A stretch of 20,345 bases of DNA from JAVBNH01 sp031551635 (GTDB lineage: Bacteria > Bacillota > Clostridia > Oscillospirales > Acutalibacteraceae), in NCBI GenBank assembly GCA_031551635.1, contig JAVBNH010000045.1, positions 1-20,345 of the forward strand, written 5' to 3'. The notes under the pieces were generated by a model, which saw nothing but the letters and a program-made list of their open reading frames with translations, searched no databases and was not told the DNA's origin. The translations under genes were made by a program, and so were the position numbers. Positions 1 through 8,692 of this stretch are shown one piece after another. Each line of letters begins with the position of its first letter. Position 1 is the first letter of the stretch.

Positions 1-46
1 TTTTATAATGGTTTTGTGCTTTTTATGTAAAACAAATTTTGGACTT

Positions 47-130
47 ATTAGTACTTTATTGAGCTGATTGCTCAATAAAAAACACGACTTGGGTGGTGGG
101 CTTGGCAAGCCAAGCCCACGTTAGCTCACT
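47..130 (+). repeat. Two-hairpin dispersed repeat, copy 1
   Basis: This is an intergenic repeat of about 80 bp that recurs in reverse at 7843-7917 and forward at 12111-12186. It begins ATTAGTAC and ends CACGTTAG. Hairpin 1 pairs TTTATTGAGC with GCTCAATAAA (10 bp, loop TGATT). Hairpin 2 pairs GTGGGCTTGGC (96-106) with GCCAAGCCCAC (109-119), separated by AA. The copy ends just before the ribosome binding site of the WG-repeat lipoprotein gene. Its function is unknown. It could be a REP-like element or the 3' end of an upstream transcript outside the window. Confidence 0.8.
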
Positions 131-156
131 ATAGACGGAAAGGTATGGTCATAATT

Positions 157-2247
157 ATGAAGAAAGCTATTTCAGTCTTATTAACCGCGTTGATTCTGAC
201 AGGGCTTTTAAGCTCCTGTAGCAAGCAGCCCTCAGAGCTTCCGTCTTCCAATCTCGTTTCGCATGACGCGGCGGACTATGTCTATCCCTCGATTGATATG
301 AAAGAGGGCACACCGCTCAGCATGACGGCTGACGAGATCAAAAAGCTGAACGTTTTTATCTCTAATTTCGCCGAAACAGGTTTAACTGAATACAGCGAAA
401 AAACGACAGATGAGACGCTTATCAATTTCGCCATCACCCACACACTGTATAATAGTAAAAGCAATTTTAGTATTGTCTCATTAACCGGGGCGGAGGCTGT
501 CATATCAGTTGACGGCGCATACATAAAAGACACTGTTAAAAAATTTTTTGGCAGAGAAATTGAAAATAAGAGCTGCTATGAAAACCTGATAAAGTATGAA
601 GGCGGTCGCTACAGCTTCAAAATGGATTCATTTGATGAAACTTATTCTTTTGTGTTCAATGAATTTGCTCAGGTTGACAAGGTCATGAAACAGAGTGACG
701 GCTCATATAATCTTACATTTTCGACACATTATTTCTTCGGCGAAAATACTGTAGGTATACCCGAGGAGGCTTACGGGTCTAAGGAAAACTGGAGCAGTGA
801 GCTAAAAGGTCAAATTAATTCTAACATCAAAATCGTTAAATACTTCGCAAATATAAAGCCGGTAAAGAGCGTCAATGATGATTCCTGGCAGCTTGTTACC
901 TGCGGTACTTTTTTAGATAAGAAGGAAAAAACGCCCGCTGCTCTCGACAAGGACGCTGTTGTAAAGCCCCTGCCGCCTGTTTCCGGCGGCAAAACGCTTT
1001 ATACCATCGAACGCGACCCACACGACTGGAAATTGCCGACACGTTACGGGCTGATTAATGAAAAAGGGGAATTTGTCGCCTCGCCCGATGATTATATTAA
1101 CGCCCGTTTAATATACGACAAAAAAACTCTGAAATATGCCTGTATGCAGTCCTCCACGGCGAGTTATTATGACATTTTCAAGCCTGACGGTTCTCTATAC
1201 GCTTCGATTGCCGGTATATATCTTTACGAAGTTAATTCTCATCCGGATTTAATAAATATAGACAGTAAAATAATAGATTTGTCCGGCATGAAAACCTTGC
1301 TGCCGCCATGGGTGAGCTTTGAAACAATTGAACCACATAAAATGCTCATGTATGCCAATGTCCATGTCGGGAATTCAATAATCGGGCGGCTTTGCTATAA
1401 CTTTGAAGACGGCACCCGCACCTTAACGGATGGTCTGCTTGGATATTCCGGTATGCCTATCGCTGAGTATACCGACACCGGCGGATATTACAAGGACGCT
1501 CAGGGCAACAGGATCGGCGATAAATCCTTCGCACAGGTTTACCCTTTCAGGGGTGATTTTGCTTTTGTCAGCGACAAATCTTTTGAGGGTAAAAAAACAC
1601 TTGGAGGTGAATTTTATTTTATAGACAGGAACATTGAAAAGGTTTCTGACGAGACTTACTTCAGCATAGAATCGCTGTATATCACTGATAAGGAATTTTT
1701 CGCGGTCCGCAATTCCGATGATACTCAGACGGCGCTGCTTGATATGAATTTGAACACAGTTATACCCTTTACCGAATGCTCGGAAATTATCAACGGTGAA
1801 AATATTCTGGGGTTAAAGACAACAAAAGGGCTTTCCGCCTACGATTCAACAGGTACACTCCTGAAAGATTTCCCTCTCAATTATACCGGAAATTATTCAT
1901 ACTTCAACTTGAGTTATACAGACTCAAGATATATAACCCTCACTCATACCACTGATTACGGGAATGACATGCCCACAAAAAGGGGACTGGTATATGACGT
2001 TCTGAATGATAAAATACTCTTTGAGCTTGACAATGAATTATACAGTTGTGGCGACGGTTTATTTGTAAGCTATGAAGACGGCGGCGGTGTGTATTATAAC
2101 ACGGAAGGAAAACCTTTATATGGCAGCTGCCCCGGGGAATTAGTCGGGGATTACCTCTTCACCCAAAAAGGTATATATCAGGGCTATATTGACCTTGACG
2201 GCAACTGGCTCTACAGAGAAAAAAATTACGGCTGGTATCTTGAATGA
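157..2247 (+). CDS. WG-repeat-like lipoprotein
   Basis: The protein has a typical lipoprotein signal: MKKAISVLLTA, a hydrophobic stretch and a lipobox ending LLSSC, so it is probably anchored on the outer face of the cytoplasmic membrane. The body of about 670 residues has degenerate WG/KWG-type repeats in its second half. Examples are GLINEKGEFV, a segment with FAQVYPFRGDFAFV followed by GEFYFIDRN, GLVYDVLNDKI and a final GYIDLDGNWLY. Such repeats usually build beta-propeller-like or solenoid binding surfaces, and no enzymatic function can be read. The GGAAAGG at 137-143 lies only 1 nt before the ATG at 145. The ATG at 157 is better spaced and gives a cleaner signal peptide, so it is preferred; the longer form would add MVII. 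The TGA stop is followed directly by a heptamer array. The N-terminal 300 residues were not recognised. Confidence 0.8.
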   Translation: MKKAISVLLTALILTGLLSSCSKQPSELPSSNLVSHDAADYVYPSIDMKEGTPLSMTADEIKKLNVFISNFAETGLTEYSEKTTDETLINFAITHTLYNSKSNFSIVSLTGAEAVISVDGAYIKDTVKKFFGREIENKSCYENLIKYEGGRYSFKMDSFDETYSFVFNEFAQVDKVMKQSDGSYNLTFSTHYFFGENTVGIPEEAYGSKENWSSELKGQINSNIKIVKYFANIKPVKSVNDDSWQLVTCGTFLDKKEKTPAALDKDAVVKPLPPVSGGKTLYTIERDPHDWKLPTRYGLINEKGEFVASPDDYINARLIYDKKTLKYACMQSSTASYYDIFKPDGSLYASIAGIYLYEVNSHPDLINIDSKIIDLSGMKTLLPPWVSFETIEPHKMLMYANVHVGNSIIGRLCYNFEDGTRTLTDGLLGYSGMPIAEYTDTGGYYKDAQGNRIGDKSFAQVYPFRGDFAFVSDKSFEGKKTLGGEFYFIDRNIEKVSDETYFSIESLYITDKEFFAVRNSDDTQTALLDMNLNTVIPFTECSEIINGENILGLKTTKGLSAYDSTGTLLKDFPLNYTGNYSYFNLSYTDSRYITLTHTTDYGNDMPTKRGLVYDVLNDKILFELDNELYSCGDGLFVSYEDGGGVYYNTEGKPLYGSCPGELVGDYLFTQKGIYQGYIDLDGNWLYREKNYGWYLE

Positions 2248-2310
2248 TAGACTTTAGATACTAGATGCTAGATGCTAGATGCTAGACGCTAGATGCTAGA
2301 TTTTAGACTT
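2248..2310 (+). repeat. Heptamer tandem array TAGAYNY x9
   Basis: Nine contiguous 7-bp units start on the base after the TGA stop of the preceding gene: TAGACTT, TAGATAC, TAGATGC three times, TAGACGC, TAGATGC, TAGATTT and TAGACTT. The period is exact over 63 bp. Related arrays lie after two minus-strand genes at 17019-17046 and 18562-18603, also in the sense orientation. Role unknown. Confidence 0.95.
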
Positions 2311-2339
2311 AAACATTATCTTTGGAAGGATGAATATCA

Positions 2340-3278
2340 ATGAAGAAAGTAATTTCACTTTGTTTAGTTTTGTTTTTGCTTGTGTGCGCGATAACCTCCT
2401 GCGCCGTCGATAACACACACGAGACGACCTCTCAGGCGACCTCTCAGACGACCTCTCAGACGACCGGAGTTTCCTCAAGCAAGGAATATACGCCGATTTT
2501 CACAAAAGAAAATATGCCGAAAATTGACGGCTCGACCGCCTGCATTCCCCTCGCCTCTCTCGTTATGCAGCGAACTCTGGGACTGAGCGCTGAGGAAGCC
2601 AATGAGGAAATAAGCTTTTCGACGACGGATTACGCCTATTACGCTCTTAATGAAGGAAAAAGCGATATACTGTTTGTTTACGAGGGGCTCGTTCCGGATG
2701 GCATAAAAGACACCCTCGATTTTTACCCCATAGGCATGGACGCGCTCGTTTTTCTGACTAATTCGGACAACAAGACCGCGAATCTCTCACTTGCGGATAT
2801 TAAGGATATTTACAGCGGCAAAAAAACAAGCTGGAAGGACTTCGGCGGCAGTGATTCGACTATAGCCGCATATCAACGGAATCCCGAATCCGGCTCCGGG
2901 GTCATGATGGAAAAGCTCGTTATGCAGGGCACCGCTCTCGCTGAGTGCCCGAAGGAATATTCCTTCGGCGAAATGGGCACCTTGGTTGAGGCTATAGCTC
3001 AGTATAAAAACGAGGGCGGCGCGCTCGGCTATTCGGTATATTACTATATTAAAAATATGTACATTATCGAAGGAATCAAAATGATTTCGATAGGCGGCAT
3101 TGCGCCGACTAACGAAACAATCGCCGCTAAGAGCTATCCTTTGACTAACGAATTTTTCGCGGTTGTGAGAAAATCCGACGGCGAAAATTCTCCCTCAAGG
3201 CAGATGCTTAACTGGATACTTTCCGAAAAGGGAGTAGAAACGATAAAAGACGCAGGTTATGTCGCGATTCAAAAATAA
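2340..3278 (+). CDS. PstS-like substrate-binding lipoprotein
   Basis: This is a secreted solute-binding protein of the PstS/PBP type II family. The first 21 residues form a lipoprotein signal ending ITSC. A Thr/Ser/Gln linker with TTSQ-type repeats follows, then the binding domain. Family features visible are DGSTACIPLA (the loop that binds the anion in PstS), a central YQRNPESGSGVMMEKL (the R-x-x-x-SG segment) and GGALGYSVYYY near the C-terminal half. Its 312 residues are normal for the family. GGAAGG at 2324-2329 sits about 10 nt before the ATG. No PstC, PstA, PstB or PhoU gene accompanies it, so phosphate transport is not shown; it may bind another anion or act as a sensor. A rho-independent terminator follows. 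Confidence 0.85.
   Translation: MKKVISLCLVLFLLVCAITSCAVDNTHETTSQATSQTTSQTTGVSSSKEYTPIFTKENMPKIDGSTACIPLASLVMQRTLGLSAEEANEEISFSTTDYAYYALNEGKSDILFVYEGLVPDGIKDTLDFYPIGMDALVFLTNSDNKTANLSLADIKDIYSGKKTSWKDFGGSDSTIAAYQRNPESGSGVMMEKLVMQGTALAECPKEYSFGEMGTLVEAIAQYKNEGGALGYSVYYYIKNMYIIEGIKMISIGGIAPTNETIAAKSYPLTNEFFAVVRKSDGENSPSRQMLNWILSEKGVETIKDAGYVAIQK
2424..2465 (+). repeat. 12-bp tandem repeat in lipoprotein linker
   Basis: Three and a half copies of ACGACCTCTCAG (second copy begins G) encode the TTSQ/ATSQ/TTSQ/TT linker just behind the lipid-anchored cysteine. The near-identical copies make this a likely slippage site that changes linker length without a frameshift. Confidence 0.9.
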
Positions 3279-3306
3279 ATTATAAATTTGCATGTAAAAT
3301 AATCGA

Positions 3307-3344
3307 AAAAAAGCAGACATTATAAATATTATGTTTGCTTTTTT
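3307..3344 (+). terminator. Rho-independent terminator of the PstS-like gene
   Basis: The left arm AAAAAAGCAGACAT (3307-3320) pairs with ATGTTTGCTTTTTT (3331-3344) with one G-U pair and a 10-nt loop. The stem ends in a T run on the plus strand. Confidence 0.85.
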
Positions 3345-3365
3345 GCGTTATTATGTTATAATAAC
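3335..3365 (+). promoter_or_regulatory. Extended -10 promoter with overlapping palindrome (FIST operon)
   Basis: TATAAT at 3357-3362 is preceded by TG at 3354-3355 (extended -10). A weak -35, TTGCTT (3335-3340), lies 16 bp upstream inside the terminator right arm. The palindrome GTTATTAT-GTT-ATAATAAC (3347-3365) covers the -10 and could be an operator. The start codon at 3427 would leave a leader of about 58 nt. Confidence 0.6.
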
Positions 3366-3426
3366 CAACATAAGTATGCAGTATGTTAATAAATTTTCTA
3401 CCCCTTTGAAAGGAATGGGATAAAAT

Positions 3427-4581
3427 ATGATAGAAATGTTCACAGCGCGTACCTCGGAGATTGACGAAATTGATGAGGCGGTCAACGAAATTAAGGCACA
3501 GATTGACTTTTCTGCATTGAAAAAAAATTCCGGCGGTATTATTTTCTGCCATATCGATTTCATTGAAAGCGGCGTTGTTAAAGCTCTTTGCGACGCACTG
3601 CCCTTCCCTGTCATCGGCATGACATCTATGGCGAGCGCGGACGGCTGTGGTTACAGCCTTTATGACCTCAATCTGAGTGTGCTCACAAGCGATGAGGTCA
3701 CCTTTGAGGTCGGCATGACAAAGGGCATTAATCACGGTAATTATAAAGCAGAAATCGACTCAATGTACCGTCAGGTACGCGGCAGGGTAAGCAGCGACCC
3801 TGAGCTGATTCTCAGCTTTATGCCTTACATAAGGGACGTTGCGGGTTATGAGGTTGTGGCGGCGATGGACGAGGCTTGCGGGGGAATCCCGCTGTGGGGT
3901 TCAATAACTAACAATATTGATTTCAACTATGAGCTTGTATATACTGTCTGCAACGGCGAGGTGCTCAGGGCAGGACTTGCGATGATGCTCCTGAACGGTC
4001 CCGTTAAGCCGAAATTTGTTATCTCCTCAATTCCTGAGCGCAACATTGCCAACAACCGTGCGATTATTACAAAGAGTGACAGTGCTGTGCTTTACGAGGT
4101 CAATGATATGCCTATACTCGATTACCTCGCGAAAATTGGTCTGATAATCAACAAGGAGAATATAACCACAACGCCCCTGATGCTTTATTATGACGGCTCG
4201 AAGGAACCGATTGCGCTCGGGTTCTATACTCTCTTTGACGACGGCTCTGTACTGACCGGCGGCGAAATGCCTGAAGGAACCTCTTTCGCAGTCGGAAGTA
4301 TTGACGCTGAGGGGATTTTTGAGTCGGCAAAAGTAGGACTGCAGCAAATTGAAGCCATTCCGGAACGTCAAGTGACGCTTCTGCTGCCGTGCGTGACGAG
4401 ATACATAATGCTATCGCCTAACCAAGAGGATGAACTCAAGCTTATAAACGAAAGACTCGACGCAACCGGAATGCCTTTTATGATGGGCTATTCCGGCGGT
4501 GAAATATGCCCCATGCCGGATAAAAACGGCAAGCTTCGCAATCGTTTCCATAACTATACATTCTGCGCCTGTGTTTTATAG
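3427..4581 (+). CDS. FIST domain signal-transduction protein
   Basis: This is a soluble sensory protein with an N-terminal FIST domain (about residues 25-205) and a FIST C domain (about 220-370). The family is thought to bind small ligands such as amino acids and pass the signal to histidine kinases or other output modules. The end of the protein, with FMMGYSGGEICP and RNRFHNYTFCACVL, is characteristic of FIST C. There is no signal peptide or membrane segment, so the ligand is intracellular. The ATG follows GAAAGGAATGGGATAAAAT. The next gene, a soluble hybrid kinase, begins 25 nt later, which suggests the two form one sensor-kinase pathway. Identity is firm at family level; the ligand is unknown. 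Confidence 0.9.
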   Translation: MIEMFTARTSEIDEIDEAVNEIKAQIDFSALKKNSGGIIFCHIDFIESGVVKALCDALPFPVIGMTSMASADGCGYSLYDLNLSVLTSDEVTFEVGMTKGINHGNYKAEIDSMYRQVRGRVSSDPELILSFMPYIRDVAGYEVVAAMDEACGGIPLWGSITNNIDFNYELVYTVCNGEVLRAGLAMMLLNGPVKPKFVISSIPERNIANNRAIITKSDSAVLYEVNDMPILDYLAKIGLIINKENITTTPLMLYYDGSKEPIALGFYTLFDDGSVLTGGEMPEGTSFAVGSIDAEGIFESAKVGLQQIEAIPERQVTLLLPCVTRYIMLSPNQEDELKLINERLDATGMPFMMGYSGGEICPMPDKNGKLRNRFHNYTFCACVL

Positions 4582-4606
4582 ATAATAATTACAGAAGGAA
4601 TTCATT

Positions 4607-6352
4607 ATGACTGATAAACCGGCAAACGATGCTCACGCAGGTGGTCTTGCGGATGAAAAAGCCAGGCTTGAGAGGGAAAACCGTACCTTGCGCAGAGAAA
4701 TTGACCATCTAAAAACCTCTCTGAATCAACAAAAGATTGCGTCAACCACAATTTTAAACCAGCAGAAGGCAAGCACCTTTATACAGCGGCAGAGGGATTT
4801 GTATCTCTCGCTTCTGCTTGCTAATTCTCCGAGCATTATCATGTTTCTTGACAATGTCGGCAGGATTGAATTCTGCACTGACTATTTTATAAAAAAAGCC
4901 GGCTTCAAAGACTTTTCGCAGGTTCTCGGGCATACACTTTTTGAGGTTTTTTCGCCCTTTCTAGAGGAAAAATCGCAAAATGATTTACAGGCATTCTCTC
5001 GAAGCACAATGGAATTCAAGCAGGCTGTTTCCTTCGAATCCTCCTTCTCCTTTGACGGCTTTTTAACAGTTGAAAGCTTTTCGAGCCAGCTTGTGCCGAT
5101 GCTTGATGAAAATAATGCTAGCAGCGGACTGATGATTATGTTTCACGACATAAGCGACCTCAAACGTTCTCAGGAGGAAGCCCTACTCGCCAGTCAGGCT
5201 AAAAGCGCCTTTCTTTCGAATATGAGCCATGAAATCAGAACGCCGATGAACGCAATAATCGGTATGACCGCAGTAGGAATCAGAGACAAAAGTCCAGAAG
5301 GTAAAGACGAGGCTTTTCATAAAATCGAAACGGCTTCGGCGCATCTCCTCGGCATTATAAACGACATTCTCGATATTTCAAAAATTGAATCGGGAAAAAT
5401 GGAGCTGTCTTATATCAGCTTCAATTTTAAGCAGATGCTTGACAATATCGTCAGCGTCAATATGCAGCGAATAAAGGACAATAAACAGTCCTTCAGCATG
5501 GATATAGACCCCGAAATCCCCGATTTTTTATATGGTGACGACCAGCGATTGGCACAGGTTATCACAAATTTAATTTCTAATGCGACAAAATTCACCCCCG
5601 AAAACGGAAACATTACCTTGAACGCGAAGCTGCTCAAACTCGAAAATTCACAGTGCGAGCTGCAGATATATGTGAAGGATTCCGGAATCGGAATGACAGA
5701 AGAGCAGAAGAGCAAGCTGTTCAATATCTTTCAGCAGGCGGAAGCAGGTACGGCGAGAAAATACGGCGGGAGCGGGCTTGGGCTTGCCATTTCAAAGCGG
5801 ATACTCGAGATGATGAACGGCGAAATCTGGGTTGAGAGTGAAGCCGGTAAGGGCTCCTGCTTCTTTTTCACGTTAAAGCTATTTGTGCCTGATGAATACG
5901 AAAACAGCAAAGCAGACGCGGCAATGACTGCCGCCGAAAACAAGAATGAGGATGAAATCGCAGCGGACTTTTCCGCGTATACTGTCCTTATCGCTGACGA
6001 TATTGAAATCAATCTTGAAATTCTTATCTCATTGCTTGAAACAACAAGACTCTCCATTGTAACAGCAAAGGACGGTCAGGAAGCTTTCCTGACTTTTTCG
6101 GCTGAGCCCTCACGCTTTTCGCTTATTCTCATGGATGTGCAAATGCCTGAGGTGGATGGGCTTGAAGCGACTAAAAAAATCAGAAACCTCCCTTGCGGCG
6201 AGGCTAAGACAGTTCCAATAATAGCTATGACGGCGAATGTTTTTAAAGAGGACATTCAAAAATGTCTCGAAGCGGGAATGAACGGTCATCTTGGCAAGCC
6301 TATTGTTATAAGTGATGTCATGAGCGTTTTAAAAAAATATCTGCTGCAGTAG
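4607..6352 (+). CDS. Soluble hybrid histidine kinase (PAS-HisKA-HATPase-REC)
   Basis: Domain order is a charged coiled coil (about 15-60), a PAS sensor domain (about 70-185, ending in FHDISDLKRSQEE), HisKA with the phospho-accepting His208 in SHEIRTP, and a HATPase domain with N box Asn325, G1 DSGIGM at 358-363 and G2 around 387-394. A C-terminal receiver follows with acidic pocket Asp464/Asp465, phospho-acceptor Asp510, Thr542 and Lys564. All catalytic residues are present. No membrane segment exists, so the input is cytosolic and presumably comes from the FIST protein just upstream. No output domain follows the receiver, so an HPt protein or response regulator elsewhere must complete the relay. 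The stop codon overlaps the ribosome binding site of the sulfatase gene, indicating co-transcription. Confidence 0.95.
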   Translation: MTDKPANDAHAGGLADEKARLERENRTLRREIDHLKTSLNQQKIASTTILNQQKASTFIQRQRDLYLSLLLANSPSIIMFLDNVGRIEFCTDYFIKKAGFKDFSQVLGHTLFEVFSPFLEEKSQNDLQAFSRSTMEFKQAVSFESSFSFDGFLTVESFSSQLVPMLDENNASSGLMIMFHDISDLKRSQEEALLASQAKSAFLSNMSHEIRTPMNAIIGMTAVGIRDKSPEGKDEAFHKIETASAHLLGIINDILDISKIESGKMELSYISFNFKQMLDNIVSVNMQRIKDNKQSFSMDIDPEIPDFLYGDDQRLAQVITNLISNATKFTPENGNITLNAKLLKLENSQCELQIYVKDSGIGMTEEQKSKLFNIFQQAEAGTARKYGGSGLGLAISKRILEMMNGEIWVESEAGKGSCFFFTLKLFVPDEYENSKADAAMTAAENKNEDEIAADFSAYTVLIADDIEINLEILISLLETTRLSIVTAKDGQEAFLTFSAEPSRFSLILMDVQMPEVDGLEATKKIRNLPCGEAKTVPIIAMTANVFKEDIQKCLEAGMNGHLGKPIVISDVMSVLKKYLLQ

Positions 6353-6367
6353 AAGGGGAAGTTTTTT

Positions 6368-7846
6368 TTGACTAATGTTATTGTGATTCATGCCGACCAG
6401 CACCGCTGGGACTGTATCGGAGCGAACGGCAATGCCGACATCAGAACACCCTGGATAGACCGGCTGGCTGCCGAAGGAGTTAATTATACAAATCACTACT
6501 GTGCCTACCCTATGTGCGCTCCGTCGCGTTACTCACTGCTCACGGGAATGTATTCCTCCGACCACCTCGGAATGAGCAATTACTGCTCGATTCCTCAGGG
6601 GCTCGCAACCTTCGCCAGTGAGCTTAGAAGCTCTGGATACCGCACGGCAACCGTTGGAAAAATGCATTTTACACCGACTTATCTCGATGTCGGCTTTGAC
6701 CATATGTCACTCGCCGAGCAGGACGGACCCGGGCGTTTTGAAGATGATTACCATAGATACCTCAGCGAGCTGGGGCTTCTTGACGAGATTGACCTTGTTG
6801 ACCAACGCTGGGAGTATCGCCGGAATGCCGGGAGCGACTATTGGCAAAGCTTCGGCGCGGAAAAATCGGATTTGCCTTATGAGCATCATTCAACCACATA
6901 TATCACAGCTCAAGCCTTGTCACAGATAGATAATTTCTCCCAGAGCGGCGGGAATTTATTGATGATAGGCTACATAAAGCCGCACCACCCCTTTGACCCG
7001 CCGGAGCCTTTCGCTTCAATGTATGACGGCGATAAGCTCATGATTCCATCTGGCTATACCGCGGAGGTTCCGCCGCTTGATTACAAGCGGGGCAAGGGTT
7101 ATTTTGATAACGCGGGACTTGACGAAAAAAAGCTGAGAAATGTTCTTAAGCATTATTACGGCACTATTTCGCATATAGACGAGGGTGTCGGGAAAATCAT
7201 CGAAAAGCTCAAAGAAACGGAAATTTATGACGACACAATGATTATCTATACCTCTGACCACGGCGAATATCTCGGTTTCCATCATATGCTTCTGAAGGGT
7301 AACTATATTTACGAACCGCTGTGCCGGATTCCGCTTATTATTAAGTACCCTAAACGCATGAATATGAGAGGCGAAAATGCCGCTCTAAGTTCGAATATTG
7401 ATGTCGCGAGGACAATTTTGTCCGTCTGCGGCGCTCCTCACCCAAAATCAATGTATGCTCTAGACCTGACGAGCGATTTCACCGGACGCGAACATGTAAT
7501 CTGCGAGCAATTCGGTGCTCATCAGAGCTATGCGATTCGCGACAGACGCTACAAACTGATAATTTCTGAGTTCGAGCCACATTACAGACTTTTTGACCTG
7601 CAAAACGACCCTCTCGAGATGAATGACCTCGCAGATAATGTCGAATATACTAATATTATTCAATCATTAAAAGATAAACTACTCAACGACCGTCTTTTTC
7701 ACCGTCAGGGTTTCGCGCTTGTCTCACAGGAGGCTCGAGTAATCAAGGGCGCGGCGAATGAAACGCAAAGAAAGCCGCTGCGTAAAGAAGCGGCTGAAAA
7801 GATGAGAGAAAAATCCGGAACTAAAGCGGTTGAATTAGTATACTAA
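6368..7846 (+). CDS. Cytoplasmic Cys-type sulfatase, TTG start
   Basis: This is a type I (formylglycine) sulfatase of the alkaline phosphatase superfamily, cleaving sulfate esters. The active-site motif CAPSR (50-54), followed by YSLLTG, has the Cys that is matured to formylglycine. Further superfamily features are the N-terminal metal ligands in HADQH (8-12), GKMH (97-100), KPHHPFDPPEPF and Asp297-His298 in the DHGE motif. There is no signal peptide, so the substrate would be desulfated inside the cell. The start is TTG at 6368, placed 9 nt after AAGGGG; no in-frame ATG fits. It is 15 nt behind the kinase gene, an unusual partner. Neither a formylglycine-generating enzyme nor an anaerobic sulfatase maturase is in the window. 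The TAA stop lies within the dispersed repeat that follows. The substrate cannot be read. Confidence 0.9.
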   Translation: MTNVIVIHADQHRWDCIGANGNADIRTPWIDRLAAEGVNYTNHYCAYPMCAPSRYSLLTGMYSSDHLGMSNYCSIPQGLATFASELRSSGYRTATVGKMHFTPTYLDVGFDHMSLAEQDGPGRFEDDYHRYLSELGLLDEIDLVDQRWEYRRNAGSDYWQSFGAEKSDLPYEHHSTTYITAQALSQIDNFSQSGGNLLMIGYIKPHHPFDPPEPFASMYDGDKLMIPSGYTAEVPPLDYKRGKGYFDNAGLDEKKLRNVLKHYYGTISHIDEGVGKIIEKLKETEIYDDTMIIYTSDHGEYLGFHHMLLKGNYIYEPLCRIPLIIKYPKRMNMRGENAALSSNIDVARTILSVCGAPHPKSMYALDLTSDFTGREHVICEQFGAHQSYAIRDRRYKLIISEFEPHYRLFDLQNDPLEMNDLADNVEYTNIIQSLKDKLLNDRLFHRQGFALVSQEARVIKGAANETQRKPLRKEAAEKMREKSGTKAVELVY

Positions 7847-7917
7847 CGTTGGCTTGGCTTGCCAAGCCAACAACCCAGAACTTGTTTTTTATTGAGCCTT
7901 CAGCCCATTAAGGTACT
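7843..7917 (-). repeat. Two-hairpin dispersed repeat, copy 2
   Basis: Read on the minus strand this matches copy 1 at 47-130. Hairpin 2 is GTTGGCTTGGC paired with GCCAAGCCAAC (plus positions 7848-7858 and 7861-7871). Its third base pair is T-A where copy 1 has G-C, so the stem is kept by a double change. The conserved CTAACG edge supplies the sulfatase stop codon. It lies between two convergent genes and downstream of, and in sense with, the TSUP gene. Confidence 0.85.
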
Positions 7918-7921
7918 GATA

Positions 7922-8692
7922 TTATTTAAATATGTTCATAAAGCTGATAAGAGTTATTACCGCACACAGTATTAGAAATAATTTTTCGTTAAGGCGCGGA
8001 CTGATTTTTTTCTTTAAAAATTGTCCGACAATACCGCCCAGCAGTCCTCCCGCCACCATCAGCAAAAGCGTTACGGGATTAAATTCCGGAACACTGCGGG
8101 TGATTAACGTAGTTATAAGACTAGCTGATTGACTAAAGAGAATTATAAAAAGGCTGTTTTGAGCGGCTTTTTTTATATCCATAGAAAAAAAGAAAAACAG
8201 TACCGCGAGATTTATGGGGCCGCCACCGATTCCGAGAAAAGCGGACAGCAAACCCAAGGAAAAACCTATTATAACGCAAACGGCTTTATTTGTTATCCTG
8301 AAATTTTTTAAACGAGCCTTAAAAAGCGTATAGACAAAAACAGCTATTGTAATTATACAAAGGCAGAGCGACTGCGCCGCCAAAACATTGCCATGTGAGC
8401 CGCCAGTCAAAAGCTGAAAAAGCTGTTTGCCAGCGACACCTCCGAGCGCGCTTCCGAGGGCTAGCGGTACGCTCAGACGCAGTTCTATTTTGTCACTGCG
8501 CGAAACAGCTCCTTTTGCAACCGAATAGCAGCACATCGATAAAACCGTGCAGCCTGACAGAAAGCTGACAGTCGAAACCGACGCCAAACCGAAAAGGTCA
8601 AGCGTCGGTTTAATTATTATTCCGCCGCCGATACCGCAGATTGCGCCGATAACCGACGAAAGAAGGCTGACAAGAAAAAAAATCAAATTCAT
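7922..8692 (-). CDS. TSUP (TauE/SafE) family permease
   Basis: This is an integral membrane protein of 256 residues with about eight hydrophobic segments and the two family repeats. The glycine motifs are GIGGG at 20-24 (GAICGIGGGIIIKP) and GIGGGP at 154-159. TSUP proteins move sulfite, sulfate, thiosulfate, sulfoacetate or other small anions across the cytoplasmic membrane. Its position beside an intracellular sulfatase makes export of released sulfate or sulfite a reasonable but unproven idea. The length is typical. The ribosome site is weak (GAAAAAGG about 11 nt before ATG). The gene converges on the sulfatase gene across a hairpin repeat. Confidence 0.85.
   Translation of the reverse strand: MNLIFFLVSLLSSVIGAICGIGGGIIIKPTLDLFGLASVSTVSFLSGCTVLSMCCYSVAKGAVSRSDKIELRLSVPLALGSALGGVAGKQLFQLLTGGSHGNVLAAQSLCLCIITIAVFVYTLFKARLKNFRITNKAVCVIIGFSLGLLSAFLGIGGGPINLAVLFFFFSMDIKKAAQNSLFIILFSQSASLITTLITRSVPEFNPVTLLLMVAGGLLGGIVGQFLKKKISPRLNEKLFLILCAVITLISFMNIFK

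Noticed and set aside
47..130. Terminal inverted repeats of an insertion sequence
   Set aside because: The palindrome recurs as part of an 80-bp unit with no transposase between copies, and the intervening genes are unrelated chromosomal functions.
2248..2310. CRISPR-like repeat
   Set aside because: Units are 7 bp and contiguous without spacers, so this is a simple tandem array.
2340..3278. Member of a phosphate (Pst) uptake operon
   Set aside because: No permease, ATPase or PhoU genes are adjacent and a terminator follows directly, so only the binding-protein family is claimed.
7848..7871. Rho-independent terminator between the sulfatase and TSUP genes
   Set aside because: The stem is strong, but neither strand has a T run after it; it is better described as part of the dispersed repeat.
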